NCBI RefSeq assembly: GCF_015101885.1
Contig: NZ_CP062941.1
Span: 4,402,001-4,466,000 of the forward strand
Origin: Massilia litorea
Lineage (GTDB): Bacteria > Pseudomonadota > Gammaproteobacteria > Burkholderiales > Burkholderiaceae_D
Length of the DNA stretch: 64,000 nt
Reading direction: 5' to 3'
Below are positions 48,236 to 56,097 of this stretch, one piece after another. The first letter of the stretch is position 1, and the number at the start of each line of letters is the position of its first letter. Below the pieces are notes generated by a model. That model had not been told where the DNA came from. It saw only the letters and a list, made by a program, of their open reading frames with translations, and did not search any database. Both the position numbers and the translations under genes were made by a program.

Positions 48236-51200
48236 TCAGTTGCCTTTCTGTTCGCCCTTTTGGGCGAGCGCGCGTAGCAGCGCCGCCACGACTGGCGCGG
48301 CATGCTCGCCACCGGTCGCCTCCGAACGGCTGACAAAGGCGGCAAACGCCAGGCGCCGGGTCTCGCCAGGGATGCTGCCCGGCTCCAGCCAGCCCGTGAA
48401 CCAGACGGTGGCCTGGCCCTCGCTCCCGACGGGCGCGGTGCCGGTCTTGCCGTACAGGCCAGGACGCAGGCGGTCGAAGGCGGCGCCGCGGAAGGCGCTC
48501 GCCGCGGTGCCGCCTGCGACGACGCCATGCAGGCCGGCGCGGATGCGGTCCAGGCGAACGCCGAGCGGCGCGCCTTGCTGGGCCCCGGCCCGGCGCCCGT
48601 CGAGCGCCAGCAGCAGCCGGGGCGCGATCGCCCTGCCCTCGCCCACCGCGCCGGCGGCGAGCGCCATGTGCAGCGGGGTGGCCTGCATGCGCAGGCCGAT
48701 CGCCATCTGGCGCAACTCGTGGCGCGAGCCGATCGGATCGAAGCCGGCGACGCTGGCCTGCAGCGCATCCCAGCTGCGCCAGTCGAAATCGGCGGGCAGC
48801 AGGCCGCCGTCGAGCGGCAGCGTGCGTTCGAAGCCGAGCCGGTGCGCCATGTCGAGGATGGGCCGTACCCCGCCGAGGGCCGTATCGTCGAGCGCGCGCA
48901 GGCTGGGCGCCCCGCCCTGCGCCTTGCCGAACAGGCTGCCGTCGCTCAGCTCCGCGCTCCAGGCGAACCAGGTGTTCAGGCTGTAGGTCAGCGCCTGGGC
49001 CAGCCCGAGCTTGCCGTCCTGGGCGCGGCGGTCGAGGGTCCCGTCGCGAAAGTTCGTGATGCGGGCCCCGGCGCCCTGGTAAGGATAGGTCGCGCCGTCG
49101 GTGCGGAAGGGGAAGCCGCGCGCCGCCGCCAGGGCGTTGATGTCGGCCAGCGGCATTCCGCCCAGCAGGGCGTCGAGGCGCGGATCGCGCTGGGCGGCCA
49201 GCTCGAGGCCGAGGGCGCTGACGATCTTGAAGGTCGAGCCCGGACTGCGCTCGGCGCCGCCGTCGTGCTGGAAAGCCGCCTGGCGCAAGGGACTGCGCGC
49301 CGGGTCGACGCGGTCGAAGTCGCGCAGTTCGCTCCAGTTGCCGTCCGCGAGCGGCGCGGCGCTGCTGCCGGCGGCGGCCAGGATGTCGCCGCTGCCGGTA
49401 TCGATCAGCACCAGGCCGGCCTGGCGCGCGGCCGGCGGCGTCAGGCCGCCGCTACAGCGCGCGCCATCCCACTGGCCGCGGCGCATGCCGACGCAGTCGA
49501 GCACCGCCTGTCCAAGCCGCTGGAGAGGCAGGTCGAGGGTGAGCCTGGCTTCATGGGGGCGGCCGTCGGGCGCGGGCAGGCGCGCCAGCACGCCGGCCAC
49601 GCTGTTCGCCTGGCCGGCATGCAGGCCGAGCAGCGTTGCCAGGCCCGCCTCGCGTGCGCCGGCCGTCGCGCTGCCTGCCTGCCACAACGGCGCGCCGCTG
49701 CGATCGGCCAACAGTACCGGCACCGGGACCACGGTGGCGGACCGCCCCGGCTGGGCAATCGCCTGCCAGGCCAGCCGGCCTTGTTTCACCTGCAGATGCC
49801 GGTACGGTGCATCGCCGCCCCCGCTCATGGCCGCGAGATCCAGCGGCAGCGCTTCGATCACGACCTGGCGTGCGCCAGGATGCGGCGCCAGCACCAGCTC
49901 GCGCACGTCGTCCGGCTCGGCACAGGCGCGCCCGGCGCAGGCCGCACGCCCGCCGGCGAGCGCGGCGCCGGCGATGGCGCGCACCCGTCCCGCCAGCATC
50001 AGTTCGATGCGCTCGTCGCCGCGCGCCGGCCGCGGCAAGCTCAAGCTCAGGCGCACGGCGGTCGCATGGCCCGCGCTGGCCGGCCAGTCGGCCAGCCGCT
50101 GCCAGGGCGCCCAGCCCTGCGGCAGGCTGGCGAACAGCCGGGCCAGGCCCAGCGGCATTGCCTCGCTGCTGCTCGCGGCACTCGCTCCGGCCTGCGCCTG
50201 CCAGGCTCCGGCGGCACCCGGCCGCACGCGCCAGGCCAGCAGGCGCCGTTCGCCATTGAAGACCCGGATCTGTTCGCGCACATAGGCGCCGTCGGCGCGC
50301 GCGTGCAGGCGCTCGAGCAGGCGCCGCCCGGCGTCGTCGAGCACGACGCCGTCCCAGGCATGCAGGTCGGCCGTGCGCTGGCCCTTGTCGGCCGCACGCC
50401 ATTGCACCAGGTCGCGCGGCGCGGTCTCGATCATGCCGGACGGGGAGAGGCGCACCAGGCCGCGCGCCAGCAGGCTGTCGAACAGGGCGCCGTCTTCCAG
50501 TGCCGGCGCTGCGTCGAAGGGCACGCGATAGTCGCCGGGCGCGAGGCGGCTCGCCAGTGCCCGGCCGTGTTCGGGAAAGGCAGCGACGATGGCGCCGGGC
50601 GCGGTGCCTGGCAGGGCCTCGTACGAAGTCAGCACCAGCTCGCCGCCCTGCGCGCAGGCGGCGCCCGGACGGCGGTCGACGCGCAGCGCCCCTTTGTCGC
50701 CCCACACCAGCCAGCCCTCGCGTCCCAGCAGCGCCCTGCCCTGCACGCCGCGCGCGATGCTGCCGGCGCTGGCGTCGCCGATCCAGCGCGCGTCACCATG
50801 CCAGGCCAGCTGCAGGGACGAGCCCAGCGAGCCCGTGATGTCGACCTGGGGCATGCTCGCCCCCGCCAGCACGACATTGCGCAGGGTGACGGGACTGGCC
50901 GCCGCCGCATTGCCTGCCGCCCAGCGCGCTACATCGTGGAAGCGGTAGCCGATGCGTAAAGGCGCCAGCCGTCCGCCCGATCCTGCGAGCGCCTGGCTGC
51001 ACAGGTCGATCACGACCGGGCGCCGGGCACGCATGCCGGAGACGACCAGCAAAGCGCCGCCCGGCTGGGCGCCCAGGCTCACGCCCGGTTCGCGCGGCAC
51101 GCTGAAGGAGACGCCGGGGAGCGCGGCCTGGAAGGCCGGCAGCGTACGCACCGGTCCGCCGCCGGTGCTCATCCGGCCGGCCGCGGCGGCGCCCAGGGAA

Positions 51201-51406
51201 CGCGCGTGGACTGCGATCAGCACGGCGCCGCCGGCCACGAAGCCGAGCGCCAGCAGTGCCAGCCAGACCCGCGGCCCCGCCTGCCAGCGCGTGCCGCGTA
51301 CGGCTGGCAGCACCCGCCGGCCGCCCGCACGCAGGTTGCGCGCCCGGCGCCAGGCGCGGCCGTTGGCGGCCAGCCCGGCGCACACCGTGGCGAACATCTC
51401 CCCCAT
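48236..51406 (-). CDS. Large penicillin-binding transpeptidase, monofunctional
   Basis: The 1056-residue protein has a basic N-terminal cytoplasmic stretch, one membrane helix (about 46-67), about 550 periplasmic residues of unrecognised, beta-rich sequence, and a transpeptidase domain (about 620-1045). The three penicillin-binding motifs are intact: SxxK as SPGSTFKIV with Ser724 and Lys727, SxN as Ser809-Leu-Asn, and KTGTA at 987-991. No GT51 glycosyltransferase motif was seen, so it behaves like a class B PBP but is much larger than PBP2 or PBP3 (about 600 residues). It likely pairs with the SEDS protein at 32064-34427. The ATG has AAGGAGGAATCG upstream. It is the first gene of the minus-strand arm. 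Confidence 0.9.
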   Translation of the reverse strand: MGEMFATVCAGLAANGRAWRRARNLRAGGRRVLPAVRGTRWQAGPRVWLALLALGFVAGGAVLIAVHARSLGAAAAGRMSTGGGPVRTLPAFQAALPGVSFSVPREPGVSLGAQPGGALLVVSGMRARRPVVIDLCSQALAGSGGRLAPLRIGYRFHDVARWAAGNAAAASPVTLRNVVLAGASMPQVDITGSLGSSLQLAWHGDARWIGDASAGSIARGVQGRALLGREGWLVWGDKGALRVDRRPGAACAQGGELVLTSYEALPGTAPGAIVAAFPEHGRALASRLAPGDYRVPFDAAPALEDGALFDSLLARGLVRLSPSGMIETAPRDLVQWRAADKGQRTADLHAWDGVVLDDAGRRLLERLHARADGAYVREQIRVFNGERRLLAWRVRPGAAGAWQAQAGASAASSSEAMPLGLARLFASLPQGWAPWQRLADWPASAGHATAVRLSLSLPRPARGDERIELMLAGRVRAIAGAALAGGRAACAGRACAEPDDVRELVLAPHPGARQVVIEALPLDLAAMSGGGDAPYRHLQVKQGRLAWQAIAQPGRSATVVPVPVLLADRSGAPLWQAGSATAGAREAGLATLLGLHAGQANSVAGVLARLPAPDGRPHEARLTLDLPLQRLGQAVLDCVGMRRGQWDGARCSGGLTPPAARQAGLVLIDTGSGDILAAAGSSAAPLADGNWSELRDFDRVDPARSPLRQAAFQHDGGAERSPGSTFKIVSALGLELAAQRDPRLDALLGGMPLADINALAAARGFPFRTDGATYPYQGAGARITNFRDGTLDRRAQDGKLGLAQALTYSLNTWFAWSAELSDGSLFGKAQGGAPSLRALDDTALGGVRPILDMAHRLGFERTLPLDGGLLPADFDWRSWDALQASVAGFDPIGSRHELRQMAIGLRMQATPLHMALAAGAVGEGRAIAPRLLLALDGRRAGAQQGAPLGVRLDRIRAGLHGVVAGGTAASAFRGAAFDRLRPGLYGKTGTAPVGSEGQATVWFTGWLEPGSIPGETRRLAFAAFVSRSEATGGEHAAPVVAALLRALAQKGEQKGN

Positions 51407-51632
51407 CGATTCCTCCTTCGCCGCCGGGATGGCCGCGTCCGCCCTGTCCTAGCGGGGGGAAGCGAAAAGCCGGGTGAAGCCGTCGGGTTGAGCGAACTTG
51501 AACGTTTCGTATCGCACCCGGTTTTGTGCAGGCCATCCCGCTTTTCATGCGCCCCGTCGCAATCCGATGGAGGTCCGCGGGGGCTTTGACTACAGTGGAC
51601 ACATCGCCACCCCACCCGCAAGGAGAAGCACC

Positions 51633-51866
51633 GTGAACATCGCCAAGCACATGGAAGCCGTTTTCGTCGTCGCCCTCGCCGCCGCCGGTTCCGCCCACTT
51701 CGTCGCCGACCAGCTGCCGCAAGCCCAGGCGCGCCCGGCCGCCATCCAGGATTCGAGCATCGCCACCGAAACCAGAATGGCCGTCGTCGTCGTGAAAGGC
51801 AAGCGTCCGGGTGCCGGGAAGCCGGTCGTGCTGGCCGCTCGCAGCGGTGCCGGGAGCCGCATTTGA
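51633..51866 (+). CDS. Small hypothetical protein with N-terminal hydrophobic segment (GTG start)
   Basis: The 77-residue product MNIAKHMEAVFVVALAAAGSAHFVADQ... has a short hydrophobic segment (about 9-23) that may be a signal peptide or anchor, and a basic C-terminal half with MAVVVVKGKRPGAGKPVVLAAR. The GTG at 51633 is favoured by AAGGAGAAGCACC immediately upstream. It is divergent from the large PBP gene. No family recognised. Confidence 0.6.
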   Translation: MNIAKHMEAVFVVALAAAGSAHFVADQLPQAQARPAAIQDSSIATETRMAVVVVKGKRPGAGKPVVLAARSGAGSRI

Positions 51867-52064
51867 TTACCCGTGTGCACCGGGCCGCCTCCTGAGGCGC
51901 GCCCGGGCACCCGCCCTCGCATTTCCCCGCTTTCCCCCTCCTCATCCGCTGTTGCAACTCTGCTGCTGCAATCCTGTATCAGATGTAAGCACATGCGTCA
52001 AACGCACCATTTCACTCAAGCGATTGATATATTGAATCATCCGCTTTTGGAGATGGAGAACACC

Positions 52065-52667
52065 ATGAAATCCCGCCTCACTCTGGTTGCCCTTGCCGCC
52101 ATCGGCGCCGCTGCCTATGCACCGCTGCCCTCGATGGCCCAGAACGTCGAACTGTATATCGGCTCGGCCCCGCCGGCTCCCCTGTACGAACGCGCGCCCG
52201 CCGTGCGCCGCGGCTATGTCTGGTCGCCAGGTTACTGGGCGTGGCAGGGCCACCGCCACTACTGGGTTCCGGGCTCGTATATCGTCGAGCGTCCCGGTTA
52301 TGTGTATGCACCGCCGGCCTGGCAGGAGCGTGGCGGCCGCTGGGTCATGCAGCAGGGCTACTGGAGCCCCCGCGGCGGCGACCGTTACTATGCCGGCGAG
52401 GGCTATCGCAGCCAGGGCTTCTACGACGGCGGCCGCAGCTATGCCTACCGCGACGGATACGGCTACCGCGACCGTGACCGCGACGGCGTGCCCGACCGCT
52501 ACGAGCGCCATGGCGGCCGCCGCGACGCCGACCGTGACGGCATCCCGGACCGCTACGACCGCGACCGCGACAACGACGGCGTGCCCAACCGCTACGACCG
52601 CGACCGCGACGGCGACGGCGTCCGCAACGAGCGCGACCACCGGCCGGACAATCCGTACCGCCGCTGA
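52065..52667 (+). CDS. Exported YXWXGXW-repeat protein with thrombospondin-3-like calcium repeats
   Basis: The 200-residue precursor has a signal peptide (to about residue 25, PSMA-QN). It is followed by tryptophan/tyrosine repeats (YVWSPGYWAWQGHRHYWVPGSYI..., RWVMQQGYW) of the YXWGXW type, and a C-terminal array of Asp-rich repeats such as DRDGVPDRYER, DADRDGIPDRYD, DNDGVPNRYD and DGDGVRNERD. The latter match thrombospondin type 3 / OmpA-linker calcium-binding repeats. A periplasmic or surface structural role is likely. The start at 52065 has GGAGAACACC before it; an ATG at 52053 would add four residues. Confidence 0.8.
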   Translation: MKSRLTLVALAAIGAAAYAPLPSMAQNVELYIGSAPPAPLYERAPAVRRGYVWSPGYWAWQGHRHYWVPGSYIVERPGYVYAPPAWQERGGRWVMQQGYWSPRGGDRYYAGEGYRSQGFYDGGRSYAYRDGYGYRDRDRDGVPDRYERHGGRRDADRDGIPDRYDRDRDNDGVPNRYDRDRDGDGVRNERDHRPDNPYRR

Positions 52668-52683
52668 TTGCAGCCTGCACAAG

Positions 52684-52707
52684 AAAAGCGCCCCGCGGGG
52701 CGCTTTT
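52684..52707 (+). terminator. Intrinsic terminator
   Basis: Stem AAAAGCGCCCC (52684-52694) / GGGGCGCTTTT (52697-52707) with further T, 17 bases after the stop of the YXWXGXW-repeat gene. Confidence 0.88.
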
Positions 52708-52759
52708 TCATTGGGGCCCGCGGATTCATGAAACCGGTAAAAGCGGTTATGCTGGCGTC

Positions 52760-53458
52760 ATGACCGAACTCGACCGCCTGCAAGGCGCCGCCAACCGCAC
52801 CGAACTCGCCGCCAGCCGCAAGCTGGCCCTGCAGCGCAGCCTGCCGCTCGAGGAAGCGCTGCGCATCACGCTCGCCGCCAGCGCCGGCCCGGCCGGCCTG
52901 CCCGCGCTGCTGGCCGAACGCGGCGCCCTGCGCCAGGCCGAAGCGGCGCGCGCGCTGGCGCGGCGTTCGGCACGAGCCGCGGCACTGACCTTGCGCCAGG
53001 CCCGGCACGAGGGCGCGCCGACCGCCTGGCGCGCCTGGTTCGACGGTTCCGCGCGGCCCAACCCGGGGCGCTGCGGCATCGGCGCGCGCCTGCTCGGTCC
53101 GGAAGGACAGCTGGTCGAGCTGTCCGAGCCGGCCGGCTACGGCAACAGCAGCGAAGCCGAATACCTGGCCCTGGCCGCCGTGCTGGAAGCGGCCCTGGCC
53201 CAGGGTGCGCGCGAACTCACCGTCTACGGCGACAGCCGGGTCGTGCTCGACGACGTCGCCGCAGCGGACGCGGACAGCGCCCCGGTGCTGCGCCCCTACC
53301 GCGTTCGGGTGCAGGCCCTGCTCGCGCAACTGCCGGGCACCGTCCTGCGCTGGGTGCCGCGCCACAAGAACCTGGACGCCGACGCCCTGTCGCAGCGCGC
53401 CAGCACAGCGCCGGCGATGGAGTCGGCGATGGAGTCCCATGCAGTCCTCGTCTCCTGA
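52760..53458 (+). CDS. Ribonuclease HI-type protein with N-terminal extension
   Basis: The 232-residue protein has a helical, Ala/Arg-rich N-terminal extension (about 1-90) and an RNase H domain: WFDGSARPNPGRCGIGA (first Asp), NSSEAEYLAL (Glu), VYGDSRVVLDDV (Asp) and WVPRHKNLDADALSQ (His and last Asp), so the catalytic set is complete. It resembles the single-domain RNase H proteins of the Rv2228c/YpdQ kind rather than E. coli RnhA. It would cut RNA in RNA-DNA hybrids. Its end overlaps the HD-domain gene by 20 bases. Confidence 0.88.
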   Translation: MTELDRLQGAANRTELAASRKLALQRSLPLEEALRITLAASAGPAGLPALLAERGALRQAEAARALARRSARAAALTLRQARHEGAPTAWRAWFDGSARPNPGRCGIGARLLGPEGQLVELSEPAGYGNSSEAEYLALAAVLEAALAQGARELTVYGDSRVVLDDVAAADADSAPVLRPYRVRVQALLAQLPGTVLRWVPRHKNLDADALSQRASTAPAMESAMESHAVLVS

Positions 53459-54101
53459 ACTGTCGGCCTGGCAGCCGCGCCTGGCCGCGCTTGCTGCCGC
53501 CCACGCCGGCAACGACGGCGCCCACGACGCCAGCCACCTGGAACGCGTCTGGCGCAGCGCCCGGCTGCTGCTCGATCGCCACGCGCAGGCCGATGCCCTG
53601 GTCGTGATGGCCGCCTGCTACCTGCACGACCTGGTCAACCTGCCGAAGAACGATCCGGACCGGGCCCAGGCATCGCGCCGTGCGGCGCGGCTGGCGCGCG
53701 AGGAGCTCGCGCGGCTCGGGTTCCCGGCCGAACGCCTGGACGGTGTCGCGCACGCGATCGAGGCGCACAGCTTCTCGGCCGCGATCGAACCGACGACGAT
53801 CGAAGCGAAGATCGTGCAGGATGCCGACCGCCTCGATGCGCTCGGCGCGGTCGGCCTGGCGCGCATGTTCTATGTCGCGGGACGCATGGGCCGGGCGCTG
53901 GCGCACCCGCTCGACCCGCTGGCGCTCGGACGGGACCTGGATGACGGCGCCTGGACGCTCGACCACATCATGGTCAAGCTCGCGCAGCTGCCGGGCATGA
54001 TGCAGCTCGATGCCGGGCGCGAGCTGGCCGAGTCGCGCCTGGCGCGCCTGCTGGCCTTCCGCGACGAATTCGCAGCCGAGTGGCTCGGAAACGGCCCGTG
54101 A
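53439..54101 (+). CDS. HD-domain phosphohydrolase
   Basis: The 220-residue helical protein carries the HD signature: His in GAHDASHLERVWR, HD in CYLHDLVNLPKNDP and a late Asp in KIVQDADRLDALGAVGLARMF, as in the YedJ/small HD hydrolase group. These enzymes use metals to cut phosphate esters, often nucleotides; the substrate is unknown. It overlaps the RNase H gene by 20 bases, suggesting coupled expression and perhaps a shared nucleic-acid housekeeping role (inference). Confidence 0.9.
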   Translation: MQSSSPELSAWQPRLAALAAAHAGNDGAHDASHLERVWRSARLLLDRHAQADALVVMAACYLHDLVNLPKNDPDRAQASRRAARLAREELARLGFPAERLDGVAHAIEAHSFSAAIEPTTIEAKIVQDADRLDALGAVGLARMFYVAGRMGRALAHPLDPLALGRDLDDGAWTLDHIMVKLAQLPGMMQLDAGRELAESRLARLLAFRDEFAAEWLGNGP

Positions 54102-54280
54102 CCGGTGCCCAGTGCCGTCGGGCGCTTGCCGCATGGCGAAGCGCACCGGCATCGGTCTGCGGACGACACAAAGTGTGAGGGAAAATTAACAATTAATTCC
54201 TGTCGGAAAATTTTACACTCAGCAAGCATAACTTTTTTACTGCCTTCGCAAACATATGATTCGTAAGGAATTCCTCTAGC

Positions 54281-54296
54281 TGGCACGAGTGTTGCT
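54281..54296 (+). promoter_or_regulatory. Consensus sigma-54 promoter of the second PEP-CTERM gene
   Basis: TGGCACG-AGTG-TTGCT matches the RpoN consensus TGGCACG-N4-TTGCW exactly. Expected transcription start is near 54306, giving a leader of about 30 bases before the ATG at 54338. The region is AT-rich compared with its flanks. The paralogous gene at 5560-6435 has the same kind of site. Confidence 0.88.
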
Positions 54297-54337
54297 TATA
54301 GGGTTGCATTCTATTAACAACACTTGGGATAAGAAAA

Positions 54338-55186
54338 ATGACCTTTCTGAAGAAACTCGGCTGCGCTGCAGCTTTCGGCCTCGCCGCCGGCGCCTCCCAG
54401 GCATCGATCATGAATGACTGGACCTTCAACCCGGCCGGTTCCGGCCAGGCCAAGGGTCAGGAAATCAACGAGTACCTGGACGTGAACGGCAACGCCTTCA
54501 TCGAGCTGAACGCGACGAGCAAAACCTCGTTCAACTTCGTCGAGCATGCCGTCTTCAACCTGTCGCAGGCAGACAGCAACGGCCAGCTGTTCCCAGTCAA
54601 TTACGCGGGCGGCAACATCACCGCCACGTTTGAAGGCTATGGCGCCGGCACCTTCGGCGGCGCCTTCAAGTTCACCGGCGGCACGATCAAGATGTATCAG
54701 AATCCTGCGAACGGGCAGTACGGTTCGGTGTCGGGCATCTATGGTGCGAACCTGGGTAACCTGATCGGTACCTTTACCGTGCTGGCCGGCGGCGGCGGTA
54801 CCGTGGACGGCAAGGGCAATCCAACCGACAATGGCCAGGTGAGCATTTTCCTCAAGGCCAGCAAAGGCGCCCTCGCCGCCAACTACTTCTTCGACGACCT
54901 GGGTCAGGACATGTCGGGCTTCAACGTCGAGGCATTCGCCTTTACCAATGCCAACACCGTCGGGGCGCCGACCAATCGCCTGGTAAAAGAAGTCGCTTGC
55001 CAGTTCGCGGGCTTCACTGGCCCTGGCTGCGCAGGCAACAGCCCGTACAAGAACGTCGCCGGCGATCACTTCTTCGTCAGCAACAACGGCCAGTTCAAGT
55101 TCAACGAAATCCCTGAGCCAGGTTCGGTTGCCCTGTTCGGCATCGCCCTGTTCGGCATCGGCGCACTGCGCCGCCGCGTGAAGTAA
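54338..55186 (+). CDS. PEP-CTERM sorting domain protein (paralogue of the protein at 5560-6435)
   Basis: The 282-residue precursor has a signal peptide (to about residue 22), the same blocks as its paralogue (NDWTFNPAGSGQAKG, NEYLDVNGNAFIELN, FVEHAVFNLSQADSNGQLFPVNY, FAFTNANTVGAPTNRLVKEVACQF, FFVSNNGQFKF) and the sorting signal IPEPGSVALFGIALFGIGALRRRVK. The mature domain is likely displayed on the cell surface or in the matrix after exosortase cleavage. Four cysteines near the end (VACQF, GPGCAG and similar) are partly conserved with the paralogue. Driven by the sigma-54 promoter at 54281. It may belong to the flocculation-associated PEP-CTERM group, but that is not certain. Confidence 0.9.
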   Translation: MTFLKKLGCAAAFGLAAGASQASIMNDWTFNPAGSGQAKGQEINEYLDVNGNAFIELNATSKTSFNFVEHAVFNLSQADSNGQLFPVNYAGGNITATFEGYGAGTFGGAFKFTGGTIKMYQNPANGQYGSVSGIYGANLGNLIGTFTVLAGGGGTVDGKGNPTDNGQVSIFLKASKGALAANYFFDDLGQDMSGFNVEAFAFTNANTVGAPTNRLVKEVACQFAGFTGPGCAGNSPYKNVAGDHFFVSNNGQFKFNEIPEPGSVALFGIALFGIGALRRRVK

Positions 55187-55207
55187 GCTTCAACGGCAGG
55201 ACCCGAA

Positions 55208-55234
55208 ACATGGCCTGGCTTTGCCGGGCCATGT
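55208..55234 (+). terminator. Hairpin terminator of the PEP-CTERM gene
   Basis: ACATGGCCTGGC (55208-55219) pairs with GCCGGGCCATGT (55223-55234) over 12 positions with one G-U, loop TTT, followed by TCGTTT. It lies 22 bases after the stop and just before the ribosome site of the EamA gene. Confidence 0.7.
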
Positions 55235-55253
55235 TCGTTTACAGGAGCAGCCG

Positions 55254-56093
55254 ATGAGCGCTTCCGTCATCGCCGCCGTCCTGTGCGCGGCGCTCCTTCA
55301 TGCAGGATGGAATATCTTGGTAAAGATCCACGCCGCCAGCGGCGTACCGACCATGCTCGTCGTCGCCGGGTCCGGCCTCCTGTGCGCCCTCGGCCTGCCC
55401 TTCGTCGCCGCGCCGGCTCCCGCCAGCTGGCCCTTCATCGCCGCTTCCGCGATCGTCCAGACCCTGTATTACACCGTGCTTGCCGCAACCTACCGCGGCG
55501 GCGACCTCAGTCACGCCTATCCGCTGATGCGCGGCTGCGCGCCGCCGCTGGTGGCGCTCGCCGGCCTGTTCATGGGCGAGCACCTGAGCGCGCACCAATG
55601 GCTGGCGCTCGGCCTGGTCTGCGCCGGCGTGCTGACCATCTTCCTCGATGCCTCCCGGACCGCACGGGCGGCGCGCCGCACCACGATCCTCGCCCTGTGC
55701 ACGGCCTGCGTCATCGCGACCTACACGCTGATCGACGGCGCCGGGGTACGGCGCTCGGGCGCGCCGGCCGGCTATACGATGTGGATCTTCGTCGCGACCG
55801 CCGTGCTGCTGCTGGCGCTGTCCTGGCGCCGCGAAGGCCAGGCCCTGCTCGCGTTCGCGCGGCGCCGCCCGGGCATCCTGCTGGGCGGCGGCGCGATGTC
55901 GGCCGGTTCGTACGGGATCGCGCTGTGGGCGATGACGACGGCGCCGGTGGCCCTGGTGGCGGCGCTGCGCGAGACCTCGATCCTGTTCGCCACCGCCATC
56001 GCGGCGCTGGTGCTGCGCGAGCGCCTCAGCCCGCTGCGCCTGCTGGCGGTCGGGCTGATTGCGGCCGGCGCGGCAGCGATGCGGCTGGCTTAA
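55254..56093 (+). CDS. EamA/DMT-family transporter
   Basis: The 279-residue protein has ten hydrophobic helices in two EamA halves. The first half contains LLHAGWNILVKIHA and TYRGGDLSHAYPLMRGCAPPLVALAGLFMGEHLS; the second contains APVALVAALRETSILFATAIAALVLRERLSPLRLLAVGLIAAGA, the usual E/R-rich loop before the last helix. The likely function is export of a small metabolite across the inner membrane. The ATG at 55254 has ACAGGAGCAGCCG upstream. It may be partly read through from the PEP-CTERM gene. Confidence 0.9.
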   Translation: MSASVIAAVLCAALLHAGWNILVKIHAASGVPTMLVVAGSGLLCALGLPFVAAPAPASWPFIAASAIVQTLYYTVLAATYRGGDLSHAYPLMRGCAPPLVALAGLFMGEHLSAHQWLALGLVCAGVLTIFLDASRTARAARRTTILALCTACVIATYTLIDGAGVRRSGAPAGYTMWIFVATAVLLLALSWRREGQALLAFARRRPGILLGGGAMSAGSYGIALWAMTTAPVALVAALRETSILFATAIAALVLRERLSPLRLLAVGLIAAGAAAMRLA

Positions 56094-56097
56094 GGCT

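Noticed and set aside
48302..50959. Open frame of over 880 codons opposite the large PBP
   Set aside because: No motif or plausible composition, whereas the PBP has all three active-site motifs on the other strand.
31105..51406. Type VI secretion threonine-phosphorylation module (PpkA/PppA/Fha)
   Set aside because: Kinase, PP2C and FHA are present, but no TssB/C, Hcp, VgrG, ClpV or IcmF-like gene is seen, and the partners are cell-wall synthesis proteins.
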